Positions 16,442 through 25,187 are shown, counted from the stretch's first letter. The stretch is DNA of 64,000 nt from Pseudomonas pseudonitroreducens (GCF_021603645.1 NZ_BQHJ01000003.1:1-64000); one strand, 5' to 3'. Made by a program: numbers and translations. Notes: generated by a model not told the origin, from the letters alone.

Positions 16442-17660
16442 CGGCGGGGCCACCTGGTTCGCCAAGAACAGCGACCGTGAACCCGCCGAAGCGCAACGCC
16501 TGATCCGCCTGCCCGCCGTCAGCGGCGACAGTGCGGCCACGGTGCGCACCAGCTACCTGCAGATCCCCCAGAGCGCCAACCGCCATGGCGTCATCCTCAG
16601 CCAGCCGGCCTGGCTGTGGGGCGCCGAGATGGGCGTCAACGACAAGGGCGTGGCCATCGGCAATGAAGCCGTGTTCACCCGGCTGACCCAGCGCGACGGC
16701 GAAGCCCTGCTCGGCATGGACCTGCTGCGCCTGGGGCTGGAGCGCGGCGGCAGCGCCCGCGAGGCCCTGGCCGTCATCACCGAGTTGCTGGAGCGCCACG
16801 GCCAGGGCGGCCCGGCCGGTTACCGCAACAAGCGCATGCGCTACGACAACAGCTTTCTGATCGCCGATCGCGACGAAGCCTGGGTACTGGAAACCGCCGG
16901 GCGCCTGTGGGCGGCGAAGAAGGTCGAACGCTGGGCCATCTCCAACGCCCTGAGCCTTGGCCACGAATACGACCTGGCCAGCGCCAACCTGGAAACCCAG
17001 GCGCGCCGCTTCGGCTGCTGGAACGGTCGCGGCGACTTTCACTTTGCCCGCGCCTTCGATGGTCGCGTGCTGCCCTGGGTGGCTGGCGCCCATCAGCGCC
17101 GGCAGCTCAACGAAGACTTCCTCGCCCACTGCCCGACCCAGGTCGACTGGCTGGCGCTGGTCGTCGCCCTGCGCAGCCACGGCCACCGCGGGCATCGCTT
17201 CAACCTGCACGACAATCGGCAGATCTGCCTGCATGCCGGCAGCTTCTGGCGTCCTTCGCAGACCACCGGGAGCCTCATCGCCCGGCTCGACGGGGCGTCC
17301 CCGCGCTTGGCCGCCACCGCCACCTCCGCGCCATGCCTGTCGATGTTCCAGCCGCTGGGCTTCGAGGAGCGCGCCGGGGAAGGCTTGCTCAGCCGCGAAA
17401 CCGACGCGGTGGAAGACTCGCTCTGGTGGCGCTTTGAAACCGTGCACCAGCGCGCCCTGGCCGATCCCGGCTTCGCCGACGCCCTGCGCGCCGGCCACGG
17501 CTGGCTGGAAACCGAGTTGCTCAGCGCCCTGGATCGGCGCACGCTGGATTGGCCACGCCTCGCCGCGGAAGGCCAGGCCTGGCACGACGCCTGGCACCAA
17601 CTGGCGCAGCAGCAGGCGCCACGGCTGCCGCGCTGGTGGCGAATGAACGCTGTGCGCTGA
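16416..17660 (+). CDS. Secernin-like peptidase (C69 family, Ntn hydrolase)
   Basis: 414-aa protein starting MCDTLV, with FAKNSDREPAEAQ around residues 16-28, the hallmark of secernins and C69 dipeptidases. Cys2 becomes the N-terminal nucleophile after removal of Met, as in other Ntn hydrolases. Further family segments are GAEMGVNDKGVAIGNEAVFT near residues 69-88 and a DEAWVLETAG region. The ATG at 16416 follows GGGGAGG and lies 26 bases inside the amine oxidase gene. Pairing with an amine oxidase suggests a two-step breakdown of an amide- or peptide-conjugated amine, but this is inference. It could equally be a general dipeptidase. Confidence 0.82.
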   Translation: MCDTLVLRSGGATWFAKNSDREPAEAQRLIRLPAVSGDSAATVRTSYLQIPQSANRHGVILSQPAWLWGAEMGVNDKGVAIGNEAVFTRLTQRDGEALLGMDLLRLGLERGGSAREALAVITELLERHGQGGPAGYRNKRMRYDNSFLIADRDEAWVLETAGRLWAAKKVERWAISNALSLGHEYDLASANLETQARRFGCWNGRGDFHFARAFDGRVLPWVAGAHQRRQLNEDFLAHCPTQVDWLALVVALRSHGHRGHRFNLHDNRQICLHAGSFWRPSQTTGSLIARLDGASPRLAATATSAPCLSMFQPLGFEERAGEGLLSRETDAVEDSLWWRFETVHQRALADPGFADALRAGHGWLETELLSALDRRTLDWPRLAAEGQAWHDAWHQLAQQQAPRLPRWWRMNAVR

Positions 17661-17723
17661 TGCGGCTTGTCAGCCACGCCCGTGCTGCGTAAGGTGCCGC
17701 CAGCCAATGATGAGGAGCCGGAC

Positions 17724-18368
17724 ATGAGCGATCTGCAGGAACTGTTCGACAACAATGCCCGCTGGGCCGAAGCCATCAAGCAGGAAGACCCCGAGTTCTT
17801 CGCCAAACTGGCCCGCCAGCAGACTCCCGAATACCTGTGGATCGGTTGTTCCGATGCACGCGTACCGTCCAACCAGATCGTCGGCCTGCTGCCCGGCGAC
17901 CTGTTCGTCCACCGCAACGTCGCCAACGTCGTGCTGCACACCGACCTCAACTGCCTGTCGGTCATCCAGTTCGCCGTCGATGTGCTCAAGGTGAAGCACA
18001 TCCTGGTCACCGGTCATTATGGCTGCGGAGGTGTACGCGCCGCGCTGCACCATAGCCAGCTCGGCCTGATCGACGGCTGGCTGCGCACCATCCGCGACCT
18101 CGCCTACGAGTACCGCGACCATCTCGCCCAGTTCGAAAAGGAAGAAGAGCGCGTCGATCGTCTCTGCGAGCTCAACGTCATCCAGCAGGTTGCCAACGTC
18201 AGCCACACCAGCATCGTCCAGAACGCCTGGCATCGTGGTCAGAAGCTTTCCGTGCACGGTTGCATCTACGGCATCAAGGACGGTATCTGGAAGGACCTCA
18301 GCGTGACCGTCAGCGGCCTCGACCAGTTGCCTCCGCAGTACCGCCTGCGCCCGCTCGGCCAGTCTTGA
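17724..18368 (+). CDS. can: Beta-class carbonic anhydrase (psCA3-like)
   Basis: 214-aa enzyme interconverting CO2 and bicarbonate. The zinc ligands are Cys42, His98 and Cys101, with the Asp44/Arg46 dyad in CSDAR at residues 42-46 and the HYGCGG loop at 98-103. P. aeruginosa has three such enzymes; the one in this gene neighbourhood is PA4676 (psCA3) as I recall. The start follows GAGGAG at good spacing. Its stop codon overlaps the presumed TTG start of the dehydrogenase by 4 bases, so they form an operon. Confidence 0.92.
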   Translation: MSDLQELFDNNARWAEAIKQEDPEFFAKLARQQTPEYLWIGCSDARVPSNQIVGLLPGDLFVHRNVANVVLHTDLNCLSVIQFAVDVLKVKHILVTGHYGCGGVRAALHHSQLGLIDGWLRTIRDLAYEYRDHLAQFEKEEERVDRLCELNVIQQVANVSHTSIVQNAWHRGQKLSVHGCIYGIKDGIWKDLSVTVSGLDQLPPQYRLRPLGQS

Positions 18369-19366
18369 GCCGACGCCTGTGCGTCATTCCCGGTGACGGT
18401 ATCGGCCGCGAGGTCGTGCCCGTTGCCGTGGCGGTGCTGCAGCGTCTTCTGCCGGACCTGCTGGTGGAAGAGGCCGACGCTGGCTGGAACTGCTTCCAGC
18501 AACACGGCACCTCCGTTCCCGAGTCCACCTACGAACGCCTGCGCACTTGCGGCGCCGGGTTGTTCGGTGCCGTCTCCTCGCCCAGCCACAAGGTCGAAGG
18601 CTACCGCAGCGCCATCCTCAGCCTGCGCCAGACGCTGGAACTGAACCTCAATCTACGCCCCGTGCGCTCGCGCCCGGTGGTCTCGCCGCGCGCCGGGATC
18701 GACTTGCTGGTGCTGCGGGAGAACAGCGAAGGCCTCTACAGCGGCCGCGAACACTGGGAGGCCGAGGGCGTCGCCGTCGCCGAAAGAGTGATCAGCCGCG
18801 CCGCCTGCGAACGTCTCGGCGCAGGTGCCGCCGAACTGGCCCGTCTGCGCCACGCCCGGCGCATCACACTCGTACACAAGGCCAACGTCCTGCCGCTCAC
18901 CTGCGGCCTGTTCCGCGACACCTGCCGCGACCTGCTCGCCGAAGACGGCTGGAGCGATGTGCTCGACGAACGCCTGGTCGACGTGGCCGCCCTGCAACTG
19001 GTCGAGCACCCGGAGGCCTTCGACCTCATTGTCACCACCAACCTCTTCGGCGACATCCTCTCCGACCTCGCCAGCCACTGGGGCGGCGGCCTGGGCCTCG
19101 CACCCTCGCTCAATCTCGGCGCCAACATCGCCCTCGCCGAGCCCGTCCACGGCAGCGCCCCGGACATCGCCGGCAGCGGCCGCGCCAACCCGCTCGCGGC
19201 CATTCTCAGTGCCGGCATGCTGCTGCGGCATTACTGGCAGTTGCCGGAGTTGGCCGATCGCATCGATGACGCGGTGGATGCTTTCCTGCGGGAGGAGGGG
19301 GGTGTGGACTTCGGTAGGGAGACCACCCAGGTGATAGGGCAGGGCGTATTGCAGCGGCTGGAATGA
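18365..19366 (+). CDS. Isocitrate/isopropylmalate dehydrogenase family protein
   Basis: 333-aa NAD(P)-dependent beta-decarboxylating dehydrogenase. The order of family motifs is complete: VIPGDGIGREV near the start, LRENSEGLYSG (catalytic Tyr), VHKANVLP (catalytic Lys), TTNLFGDILSDLASHWGGGLG (metal-binding Asp residues) and EPVHGSAPDIAGSG at the nucleotide site. ENSEGLYSG resembles homoisocitrate or tartrate dehydrogenase-type members more than LeuB, so the substrate is not fixed. I use TTG at 18365, giving LSRRLCVIPGDG and a TTGA overlap with the carbonic anhydrase stop. No nearer ATG exists before the Rossmann-like start. Coupling to carbonic anhydrase makes sense if the released CO2 is converted to bicarbonate. 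Confidence 0.8.
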   Translation: MSRRLCVIPGDGIGREVVPVAVAVLQRLLPDLLVEEADAGWNCFQQHGTSVPESTYERLRTCGAGLFGAVSSPSHKVEGYRSAILSLRQTLELNLNLRPVRSRPVVSPRAGIDLLVLRENSEGLYSGREHWEAEGVAVAERVISRAACERLGAGAAELARLRHARRITLVHKANVLPLTCGLFRDTCRDLLAEDGWSDVLDERLVDVAALQLVEHPEAFDLIVTTNLFGDILSDLASHWGGGLGLAPSLNLGANIALAEPVHGSAPDIAGSGRANPLAAILSAGMLLRHYWQLPELADRIDDAVDAFLREEGGVDFGRETTQVIGQGVLQRLE

Positions 19367-19452
19367 CTGGCCGACCTCGCCGGTCGCCATGATGTCCGCC
19401 GGCTACCGCCGGGAACTACGCTGAAAGCACCACTCTCCCCAAGGTGCCCGGC

Positions 19453-20145
19453 ATGTGCGGACGCTACGTCAGCCCCGAAGAGGCCGCCATCGAACGCTAC
19501 TGGCACATCGGCGCGCGCACACCACCGCGCTGGTTGGAGGCCTGCTACAACGTCGCTCCGACCATGACCGTGCCGATCCTGCGCCACGACCAAAGCGGCC
19601 AGCTCGAACTGTTGCCTGCGCGCTGGGGCCTGATCCCCACCTGGTGGAAGGACTCCACTCCGCCACGCTTCTCCTTCAATGCCCGCAGCGAAGAGGCCGC
19701 CGGCAAACCCCTCTGGCGACAGGCCCTGCGCAACGCACGCTGCCTGATGCCCGCCCTGGGCTGGTACGAGTGGAATGAGAGGGAAACCCTGCACAACGCT
19801 GCTGGCCGCCAGGTCCACCAGCCGTACTTCATCCATTGCCTGACCGACCCGGTCATTGCCATCGCTGGGCTTTGGTCATTGTGGATAAAACCCAACGACG
19901 AGCCCGTCCTGTCTTGCGCACTGCTGACGCGATCCGTTGGGCCCAGCATCGAACATATCCATCACCGCATGCCCGTGGTGCTGGCGCCGGAGAGTTTCGA
20001 GGAGTGGCTATCCACTTCCACACCCAGCGAAGCACTGCAGGAGCTGATCCATCATGCGCGGGAGGACTTTACGGGCTATCGAGTGTCGTTGCGGGTGAAT
20101 GACGCGCGGAACGATTCCGTGGAGCTGATCGACGATGCTGGTTGA
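19453..20145 (+). CDS. SRAP-domain DNA-protein crosslink protein (YedK/HMCES-like)
   Basis: 230-aa SRAP (SOS response-associated peptidase) protein. Met1 is followed by the catalytic Cys2 (MCGRY), and the conserved NVAPTM, WGLIPTWW, FNARSEE, GWYEW and EHIHHRMPV segments follow in order. Cys2 forms a thiazolidine crosslink with abasic sites in single-stranded DNA; the Glu of WYEW and the His of HRMP assist. It is a single gene just before the mobile-element scar. The length is normal for the family. Confidence 0.9.
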   Translation: MCGRYVSPEEAAIERYWHIGARTPPRWLEACYNVAPTMTVPILRHDQSGQLELLPARWGLIPTWWKDSTPPRFSFNARSEEAAGKPLWRQALRNARCLMPALGWYEWNERETLHNAAGRQVHQPYFIHCLTDPVIAIAGLWSLWIKPNDEPVLSCALLTRSVGPSIEHIHHRMPVVLAPESFEEWLSTSTPSEALQELIHHAREDFTGYRVSLRVNDARNDSVELIDDAG

Positions 20146-20182
20146 GCAGCGCTGGACTGATTACCTGGGGAAAAGCGAAATT

Positions 20183-20250
20183 GGGCGTGCCGCGCCTCGG
20201 CGCTCCATAGGCTATCGATTTCGATTGGCTCGCCTGGGCACGCCCTCGGT
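20183..20250. repeat. Inverted repeat at the left side of the element scar
   Basis: GGGCGTGCC and GGCACGCCC are a 9-bp perfect inverted repeat bordering a 50-base AT-richer middle, between the SRAP gene and the integrase fragment. It may belong to the decayed element or be a hairpin. I found no copy of the tRNA-Met 3' end here. Confidence 0.35.
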
Positions 20251-20267
20251 AACGCCGTCTGACTGAG

Positions 20268-20705
20268 GTGAAGTCCGAGACGGTCAACCACGAACAACGC
20301 TACCTGTCGGCGATCTTCTCCGAGCTGATCCGCCTCGGTTCGTGGCACAAGGCAAACCCGCTGGCCAATGTCCGGCAGATCAAGACTGATCAGGTCGCCC
20401 AGCCCCTCGAGGAGTGCAGGGCCAGCACGAACAACCATACGCTTCAGAGGATCCGCGGGCACCCGTCGATAACGATGACCATGCGGCATGCGAATCGGTC
20501 ACCGGAGCATCTGGAATCAGCTATGCGCCTATCACCGATTGCTCAACTCGATAAGCTGGACTCTTGGGCGCGAGAGTGGGGGGCAGGCTTGGAAGCCGTA
20601 TTCACACGCGCTTTGCTGCTGTTGGCGGAGTCGACCTCACGGAGAGTGATAAAGAGTCTATTCAAAAGTGTCTTTAAAGGTGCTAATTTGGGTGCTCGTT
20701 TGTGA
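20268..20705 (+). pseudogene. Remnant of a tyrosine-recombinase integrase
   Basis: The reading frame joins an integrase core-binding-domain piece (around NHEQRYLSAIFSELIRLG and KANPLANVRQIKTD) directly to a C-terminal piece (LQRIRGHPSITMTMRHANRSP plus EHLESAMRL). The roughly 150 residues in between, which should carry the catalytic Arg and Lys/His residues, are missing. In intact relatives the last motif reads GH-x-SITMTMRYAH; here the active-site Tyr is His, so the protein cannot cleave DNA. About 50 unrelated residues follow to the stop codon. This is the decayed integrase of an element that probably used the neighbouring tRNA-Met. Confidence 0.75.
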
Positions 20706-20711
20706 CAAGAG

Positions 20712-20729
20712 TGAGCGTTGTAGCGCTCA
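20712..20729. promoter_or_regulatory. Candidate operator of the toxin-antitoxin operon
   Basis: TGAGCG-TTGTAG-CGCTCA is a perfect 6-bp inverted repeat 10 bases before the antitoxin ATG and overlapping the ribosome binding site region. Antitoxins of this class repress their own operon by binding such palindromes. Confidence 0.5.
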
Positions 20730-20738
20730 GGAGTTTAT

Positions 20739-20987
20739 ATGGCACACGCCGTTTTAGCGGACGTAGCAGCCTCCATCACCGAGCTGAAGAAAGACCCAAT
20801 GGGAACCATTGAGGCAGGGCACGGTAAACCCGTCGTGATCCTTAACCGTAACGCGCCGGCATTCTATGCAGTGCCGCCGGATGTATACGAACAGATGCTG
20901 GAAGCATTGGACGATGCCTTCCTGGCAAGAATCGTTAGGGAACGTAGCGACGAGTCTTCGCGGGAAATTACGTTGGATGACCTCTAG
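20739..20987 (+). CDS. Phd/YefM (StbD)-type antitoxin
   Basis: 82-aa antitoxin. The N-terminal part (SITELKKDPMGTIEAGHGKP, then VVILNRNAPAFYAVPPDVYE) is the Phd/YefM DNA-binding fold; the C-terminal acidic tail (residues about 52-82) should bind and neutralise the toxin. The start is preceded by CAGGAG. The stop overlaps the toxin start by 11 bases, the usual antitoxin-toxin coupling. This RelBE/StbDE-type pair is the only intact part of the element scar beside tRNA-Met. Confidence 0.88.
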   Translation: MAHAVLADVAASITELKKDPMGTIEAGHGKPVVILNRNAPAFYAVPPDVYEQMLEALDDAFLARIVRERSDESSREITLDDL

Positions 20988-21288
20988 ATCAGCAAGTGAG
21001 CCACTGAAGTACAAGCTGAGAATCAAGGACAGCGCGGAGAAGGAGTGGCTGAAGCTACCGATCCCGATCCGCGACTCCTTCAAGAAGAAGCTGGCAGAGC
21101 GCCTCATCAACCCCAGGGTTGAGAAGGACAAGCTGTCCGGCATGAAGGACTGCTACAAGATCAAGCTGAAGGACGTCGGTTACCGGCTCGTCTACAGAGT
21201 GGACGACGGGCAACTGGTGATCGAAGTGATTGCGGCAGGGAAGAGGGAGCGCGGAGAAGCCTATTCGGCAGCGAAGAAGCGGCTCTGA
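20977..21288 (+). CDS. relE: RelE-family mRNA interferase toxin
   Basis: 103-aa toxin closely resembling E. coli RelE along its length: EKEWLKLP, RDSFKKKLAERL, PRVEKDKLSGMKDCYKIKL, GYRLVYRV and GKRERGEAYSAA. The residues matching the RelE active site (Arg in YRLVY, Arg and Tyr in KRERGEAY) are present, so it is probably active and cleaves mRNA on the ribosome. The ATG at 20977 lies inside the antitoxin gene. The first eight residues (SRSASEPL region) have no RelE counterpart. Confidence 0.9.
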   Translation: MTSRSASEPLKYKLRIKDSAEKEWLKLPIPIRDSFKKKLAERLINPRVEKDKLSGMKDCYKIKLKDVGYRLVYRVDDGQLVIEVIAAGKRERGEAYSAAKKRL

Positions 21289-21332
21289 CTTTGCCGTATA
21301 CGGGATGTAGTCGGTTTGTAGTCGGCCGGCCA

Positions 21333-21372
21333 AAACAAAAAAGGGTTAGCTTGCGCTAACCCTTTGTTTTGT
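21333..21372. terminator. Bidirectional terminator between relE and tRNA-Met
   Basis: AAGGGTTAGC-TTGC-GCTAACCCTT forms a perfect hairpin flanked by AAAACAAAA and TTTGTTTT, so it can stop both the rightward toxin operon and the leftward tRNA-Met transcript. It ends two bases from the tRNA CCA end. The sequence between relE and the hairpin (a GTAGTCGG pair) looks like integration-site debris. Confidence 0.85.
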
Positions 21373-21373
21373 A

Positions 21374-21450
21374 TGGTGGCTACACCGGGACTTGAACCTG
21401 GGACATCAGCATTATGAATGCTGCGCTCTAACCGACTGAGCTATGTAGCC
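21374..21450 (-). tRNA. tRNA-Met (CAT anticodon, elongator type)
   Basis: 77 bases on the minus strand including an encoded CCA. The acceptor stem is GGCTACA pairing with TGTAGCC, the D arm contains AGCTCAGTCGGTTAGAGC, the anticodon loop is TTCATAA within GCATTCATAATGC, and the T arm is CAGGTTCAAGTCCCG-like. The first pair G-C rather than the initiator mismatch indicates elongator Met. A decayed integrase and a toxin-antitoxin pair lie at its 3' side, the usual integration side. Confidence 0.95.
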
Positions 21451-21580
21451 GAGTGGCGCGCATTTTCCGCAGATCGAGGGGGGGTGTCAACCCCTTTGCT
21501 TGAATATTTTTCTGTTCTATCAATCGTTTAGCCGGTCGTGCGGGATTTTCGCGATGAGCGGCGGGGTAGGGCGCTCAAAT

Positions 21581-21614
21581 GAAAAAGCCCCGGCGGGCGG
21601 CCGGGGCTTTTCGT
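21581..21614 (-). terminator. Terminator after ychF
   Basis: GAAAAAGCCCCGG and CCGGGGCTTTTC form a strong hairpin with A and T runs on either side, 14 bases past the ychF stop codon. It should end the leftward ychF transcript. Confidence 0.85.
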
Positions 21615-21627
21615 GTCTGGCTGGCGC

Positions 21628-22728
21628 TTAGACGTTGAAGCGGAAATGCATCACGTCGCCGTCCTTGACGATGTATTCCTTGCCTTCCAGGCGCCATTTG
21701 CCGGCGTCTTTCGCACCCTGTTCGCCTTTGAACTGGATGAAATCGTCGTAGGCAACGACTTCGGCGCGGATGAAGCCTTTTTCGAAGTCGGTGTGGATCA
21801 CGGCGGCGGCCTGCGGGGCGGTGGCGCCGACGCGCACGGTCCAGGCGCGGACTTCCTTCACACCGGCGGTGAAGTAGGTCTGCAGGTGCAGCAGTTCGTA
21901 GCCGGCGCGGATCACGCGGTTCAGGCCGGGTTCTTCGAGACCAAGGGATTCGAGGAACATGTCCTTTTCTTCGCCGTCGTCGAGCTCGGCGATCTCGGCT
22001 TCGATCTTGTTGCACACGGGCACGACCATGGCACCTTCTTCTTCGGCGATGGCGCGGACGACGTCCAGGTGCGGGTTGTTCTCGAAGCCGTCTTCGGCAA
22101 CGTTGGCGATGTACATGACCGGTTTGCTGGTCAGCAGGTGGAAGCCACGCACGCCACGCTTTTCGTCATCACTCATATTTTTCATCAGCGAGCGGGCGGG
22201 TTTGCCTTCGCTGAAGTGGGGGATGAGCTTTTCCAGCAGGGCTTTTTGCGCCAGGGCTTCCTTGTCGCCGCCCTTGGCGTTGCGCGCGACTTTCTGCAGT
22301 TGCTTCTCGCAGCTGTCGAGGTCGGCGAAGATCAGTTCGAGGTCGATGATCTCGATGTCGCGCTTGGGGTCGACGCTGTTGGAAACGTGGATGACGTTCT
22401 CGTCTTCGAAGCAGCGGACGACGTGGGCGATGGCGTCGGTCTCGCGGATGTTGGCGAGGAACTTGTTGCCCAGGCCTTCACCCTTGGAGGCGCCCGCTAC
22501 GAGGCCGGCGATGTCGACGAACTCCATGGTGGTCGGGATCACGCGCTCGGGCTTGACGATCTCGGCCAGCGCATCGAGACGCGCATCGGGCATCGGCACG
22601 ATGCCGCTGTTGGGCTCGATGGTGCAGAAGGGGAAGTTTTCCGCCGCGATGCCGGATTTGGTCAGGGCGTTGAACAGGGTGGACTTGCCGACGTTGGGCA
22701 GGCCGACGATGCCGCAGTTGAATCCCAT
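21628..22728 (-). CDS. ychF: Redox-regulated ATPase YchF (Obg-family GTPase fold)
   Basis: 366-aa ribosome-associated P-loop ATPase of the OLA1/YchF group. The P-loop GLPNVGKST lies at residues 9-17, followed by the switch regions, DIAGLV near residue 68, and the altered base-recognition motif NKIE in place of NKXD, which explains the preference for ATP. The C-terminal TGS-like domain ends [12 protein letters not shown]. The start at 22728 follows GAGGGACC at good spacing; the in-frame extension upstream has no support. It is 40 bases downstream of pth, as in many gammaproteobacteria. Confidence 0.95.
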   Translation of the reverse strand: MGFNCGIVGLPNVGKSTLFNALTKSGIAAENFPFCTIEPNSGIVPMPDARLDALAEIVKPERVIPTTMEFVDIAGLVAGASKGEGLGNKFLANIRETDAIAHVVRCFEDENVIHVSNSVDPKRDIEIIDLELIFADLDSCEKQLQKVARNAKGGDKEALAQKALLEKLIPHFSEGKPARSLMKNMSDDEKRGVRGFHLLTSKPVMYIANVAEDGFENNPHLDVVRAIAEEEGAMVVPVCNKIEAEIAELDDGEEKDMFLESLGLEEPGLNRVIRAGYELLHLQTYFTAGVKEVRAWTVRVGATAPQAAAVIHTDFEKGFIRAEVVAYDDFIQFKGEQGAKDAGKWRLEGKEYIVKDGDVMHFRFNV

Positions 22729-22768
22729 GCTAGGTCCCTCGCGCCACGTGGCGGAAATAGAGGTGTAA

Positions 22769-23353
22769 TCAGGCCTTCTGGCTGTGCAGCTTCTGCATCG
22801 CGCGGGTCCAATCCCCGTCGAGCATTTCCGGCAGCACGCCGAGGGCGAAGTCGATGCTGGTGTCGAGCAGTTCCTGTTCGGCGCGCGGGGCGCGGCCAAG
22901 AACGAAACCGGAAACCAGGCTGCTGTGCCCCGGATGGCCGATGCCAAGCCGCAGGCGATGGAAACCGTTCTGGTTGCCGAGCTGGGCGATGATGTCGCGC
23001 AGTCCGTTGTGCCCGCCGTGTCCGCCGCCCTTCTTGAGCTTGGCGACGCCGGGAGGCATGTCGAGTTCGTCGTGGGCCACCAGGATGGCTTCGACCGGAA
23101 TGCGGAAGAATCCGGCGAGCGCCGCCACGGCCTGGCCGCTGCGGTTCATGTAGGTGGTGGGAATCAGCAGACGAACATCGCGGCCCTTGTGGCTGAACTT
23201 GCCGACCAGGCCGAAATACTTCTTGTCGAGAGACAGGTTCGCGCGTTGCGCGTCCGCCAGTCGCTCAACGAAAAGGGCCCCCGCGTTATGCCGGGTCTGG
23301 TCGTATTCAGGGCCTGGATTTCCCAGGCCAACGATCAGTTGTACGGCAGTCAC
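22769..23353 (-). CDS. pth: Peptidyl-tRNA hydrolase
   Basis: 194-aa enzyme that releases peptides from prematurely dropped peptidyl-tRNAs. The N-terminal signature [18 protein letters not shown] contains the catalytic His (TRHNAG). The second signature, Y-x-NRSG ([10 protein letters not shown]), and the DELD plus [14 protein letters not shown] segments are intact. Translation starts at GTG 23353, seven bases after an AAGGAAGGGG region. It lies between rplY and ychF in a leftward cluster. Confidence 0.96.
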   Translation of the reverse strand: MTAVQLIVGLGNPGPEYDQTRHNAGALFVERLADAQRANLSLDKKYFGLVGKFSHKGRDVRLLIPTTYMNRSGQAVAALAGFFRIPVEAILVAHDELDMPPGVAKLKKGGGHGGHNGLRDIIAQLGNQNGFHRLRLGIGHPGHSSLVSGFVLGRAPRAEQELLDTSIDFALGVLPEMLDGDWTRAMQKLHSQKA

Positions 23354-23391
23354 GACGGGGGCCCCTTCCTTAAAGGCAATGGTGCGCGCGA

Positions 23392-24006
23392 TTACTCGGC
23401 AGCAGCTTCGCCTTCACCTTCTTCTTTCACTACGCGGGAAGCGTGGATGTTGGCGACGGCCAGGTCGTTACCGTGGGCCAGTTGCACCAGCTCTACGCCT
23501 TTCGGCAGTTTCAGATCGGACAGGTGAACGATCTGACCCAGTTCTACCTTGGCCAGGTCGACTTCGATGAATTCCGGCAGGTCTTTCGGCAGGCAGGAAA
23601 CTTCGACTTCGGAGATCACGTGGGAGATCTCGCCGCCGCCAGTCTTGACGCCAGCAGCAGTGGCTTCGTTCAGGAAGTGCAGCGGAACGTGAGCGGTCAG
23701 CTTCTGGCCGGCAACGACGCGCTGGAAGTCAGCGTGCATGACGAAGCCTTTCGACGGATGGCGCTGCAGGGCCTTGATCAGTACGGTTTCCTTGGCGGAA
23801 CCGACGTTCAGGCTGATCACGTGGCTGAAGGCAGCCTCGTTTTCCAGCAGTTTGGAAATCTCGCGCAGTTCCAGGGTGACGGATTGCGGGGCTTTTTCGC
23901 CGCCGTAGATCACAGCCGGGATCAGGCCAGCATTACGACGCAGGCGGCGGCTCGCACCTTTCCCCAGGTCGGAACGCTCTTGGGCATTCAGTACAAAATC
24001 AACCAT
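23392..24006 (-). CDS. rplY: 50S ribosomal protein L25, general-stress (Ctc/TL5) form
   Basis: 204-aa long form of L25, which binds 5S rRNA. The N-terminal L25 domain (about residues 1-95) holds the [22 protein letters not shown]-type segment that contacts RNA. The C-terminal Ctc extension (about 96-190) is beta-rich and ends in an acidic tail [10 protein letters not shown]. The order prs-rplY-pth-ychF is standard. Confidence 0.95.
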   Translation of the reverse strand: MVDFVLNAQERSDLGKGASRRLRRNAGLIPAVIYGGEKAPQSVTLELREISKLLENEAAFSHVISLNVGSAKETVLIKALQRHPSKGFVMHADFQRVVAGQKLTAHVPLHFLNEATAAGVKTGGGEISHVISEVEVSCLPKDLPEFIEVDLAKVELGQIVHLSDLKLPKGVELVQLAHGNDLAVANIHASRVVKEEGEGEAAAE

Positions 24007-24029
24007 TTGTATATCTCCAAAATGACAAG

Positions 24030-24064
24030 ATCGCCCGGACGCTTGCGACCAGCGTTCGGGCGAT
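24030..24064. other. Inverted repeat between prs and rplY
   Basis: ATCGCCCGGACGC and GCGTTCGGGCGAT form a long imperfect hairpin around an 8-base loop, 24 bases before the rplY start. On the minus strand no T run follows, so it is not a clean terminator for prs. It could limit readthrough into rplY or stabilise a transcript end. Confidence 0.45.
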
Positions 24065-24118
24065 TTTGCTGATGCTTCGCCGACATGGCGAAGCGCTTTA
24101 CGTCAGACCTGTTCCGCC

Positions 24119-25060
24119 TTAGCGGAACATGGCGCTGATCGATTCTTCATTGCTGATGCGGCGCATGGCTTCAGCGACAACCGGAGCGATGTCCAGCTGG
24201 CGGATGCGGCCACAGGCTTGCGCAGCAGCGGACAGCGGGATGGTGTTGGTCACCACCAGCTCGTCCAGTACGGAATTCTCGATGTTCTCGATGGCACGGC
24301 CGGACAGCACCGGGTGGGTGCAGTAGGCGATGACCTTGGCGGCGCCGTGCTCTTTCAGAGCCTTGGCGGCGTGGCCGAGAGTGCCAGCGGTATCGACCAT
24401 GTCGTCGACCAGTACGCAGGTACGGCCTTCGACATCACCGATGATGTGCATGACTTCGGACTGGTTGGCCTTCGGACGACGCTTGTCGATGATGGCCAGG
24501 TCGACGCCCAGGGACTTGGCGACGGCGCGCGCACGCACCACACCACCAATGTCCGGGGAGACGATCATCAGGTTCTCGAAGCGCTGGTCTTCGATGTCAT
24601 CGACCAGTACGGGCGAGCCGTAGATGTTGTCGACGGGGATATCGAAGAAGCCCTGGATCTGGTCGGCGTGCAGGTCAACGGTGAGAACGCGGTTGACGCC
24701 TACGACGGTCAGCATGTCGGCAACGACTTTGGCGCTGATGGCCACGCGAGCGGAACGCGGACGGCGATCCTGGCGGGCGTAACCGAAGTAGGGAATGACT
24801 GCCGTGATACGAGTCGCCGAGGAGCGGCGGAAGGCATCGGCCATCACTACCAGTTCCATCAGGTTGTCGTTGGTCGGTGCGCAGGTCGGCTGGATCAGGA
24901 AGACGTCCTTACCACGAACGTTTTCATTGATCTCAACGCTGATTTCGCCGTCGGAGAATTTGCCGACAGAAACGTCACCGAGGGGGATGTGCAGCTGCCG
25001 TACGACACGGCGTGCCAGATCGGGGTTGGCGTTCCCCGTGAAAACCATCATTTTGGACAC
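24119..25060 (-). CDS. prs: Ribose-phosphate pyrophosphokinase
   Basis: 313-aa enzyme making PRPP from ribose 5-phosphate and ATP for nucleotide, histidine and tryptophan synthesis. Visible are the N-terminal [10 protein letters not shown] segment, the [10 protein letters not shown] stretch, the flexible-loop region [22 protein letters not shown], the [11 protein letters not shown] stretch and the PRPP-binding loop [16 protein letters not shown] at 25060 gives the start SKMMVFTGN known from pseudomonads. The tRNA-Gln genes are just upstream on the same strand. Confidence 0.96.
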   Translation of the reverse strand: MSKMMVFTGNANPDLARRVVRQLHIPLGDVSVGKFSDGEISVEINENVRGKDVFLIQPTCAPTNDNLMELVVMADAFRRSSATRITAVIPYFGYARQDRRPRSARVAISAKVVADMLTVVGVNRVLTVDLHADQIQGFFDIPVDNIYGSPVLVDDIEDQRFENLMIVSPDIGGVVRARAVAKSLGVDLAIIDKRRPKANQSEVMHIIGDVEGRTCVLVDDMVDTAGTLGHAAKALKEHGAAKVIAYCTHPVLSGRAIENIENSVLDELVVTNTIPLSAAAQACGRIRQLDIAPVVAEAMRRISNEESISAMFR

Positions 25061-25112
25061 GCTGCGGTACCTGTGTCGGCTTGAGGGTAGGCCCGGTTGA
25101 GCCAGAAGAAAA

Positions 25113-25187
25113 TGGCAGGGGCGGCTGGATTCGAACCAACGCATGGCAGGATCAAAACCTGCTGCCTTACCGCTTGGCGACGCCCCT
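25113..25187 (-). tRNA. tRNA-Gln (TTG anticodon), copy 1
   Basis: 75 bases on the minus strand including CCA. The acceptor stem is AGGGGCG/CGCCCCT, the D-loop GCCAAGCGGTAAGGC, the anticodon loop within GGTTTTGATCC, and the T arm GGTTCGAATCC. It lies between ispE and prs and is identical to the copy at 25250-25324. Confidence 0.95.

Noticed and set aside
20985-21288. HigBA pair as in P. aeruginosa PA4674
   Set aside because: The toxin aligns with RelE and the antitoxin is Phd/YefM-like rather than an HTH HigA, so it is a different system.
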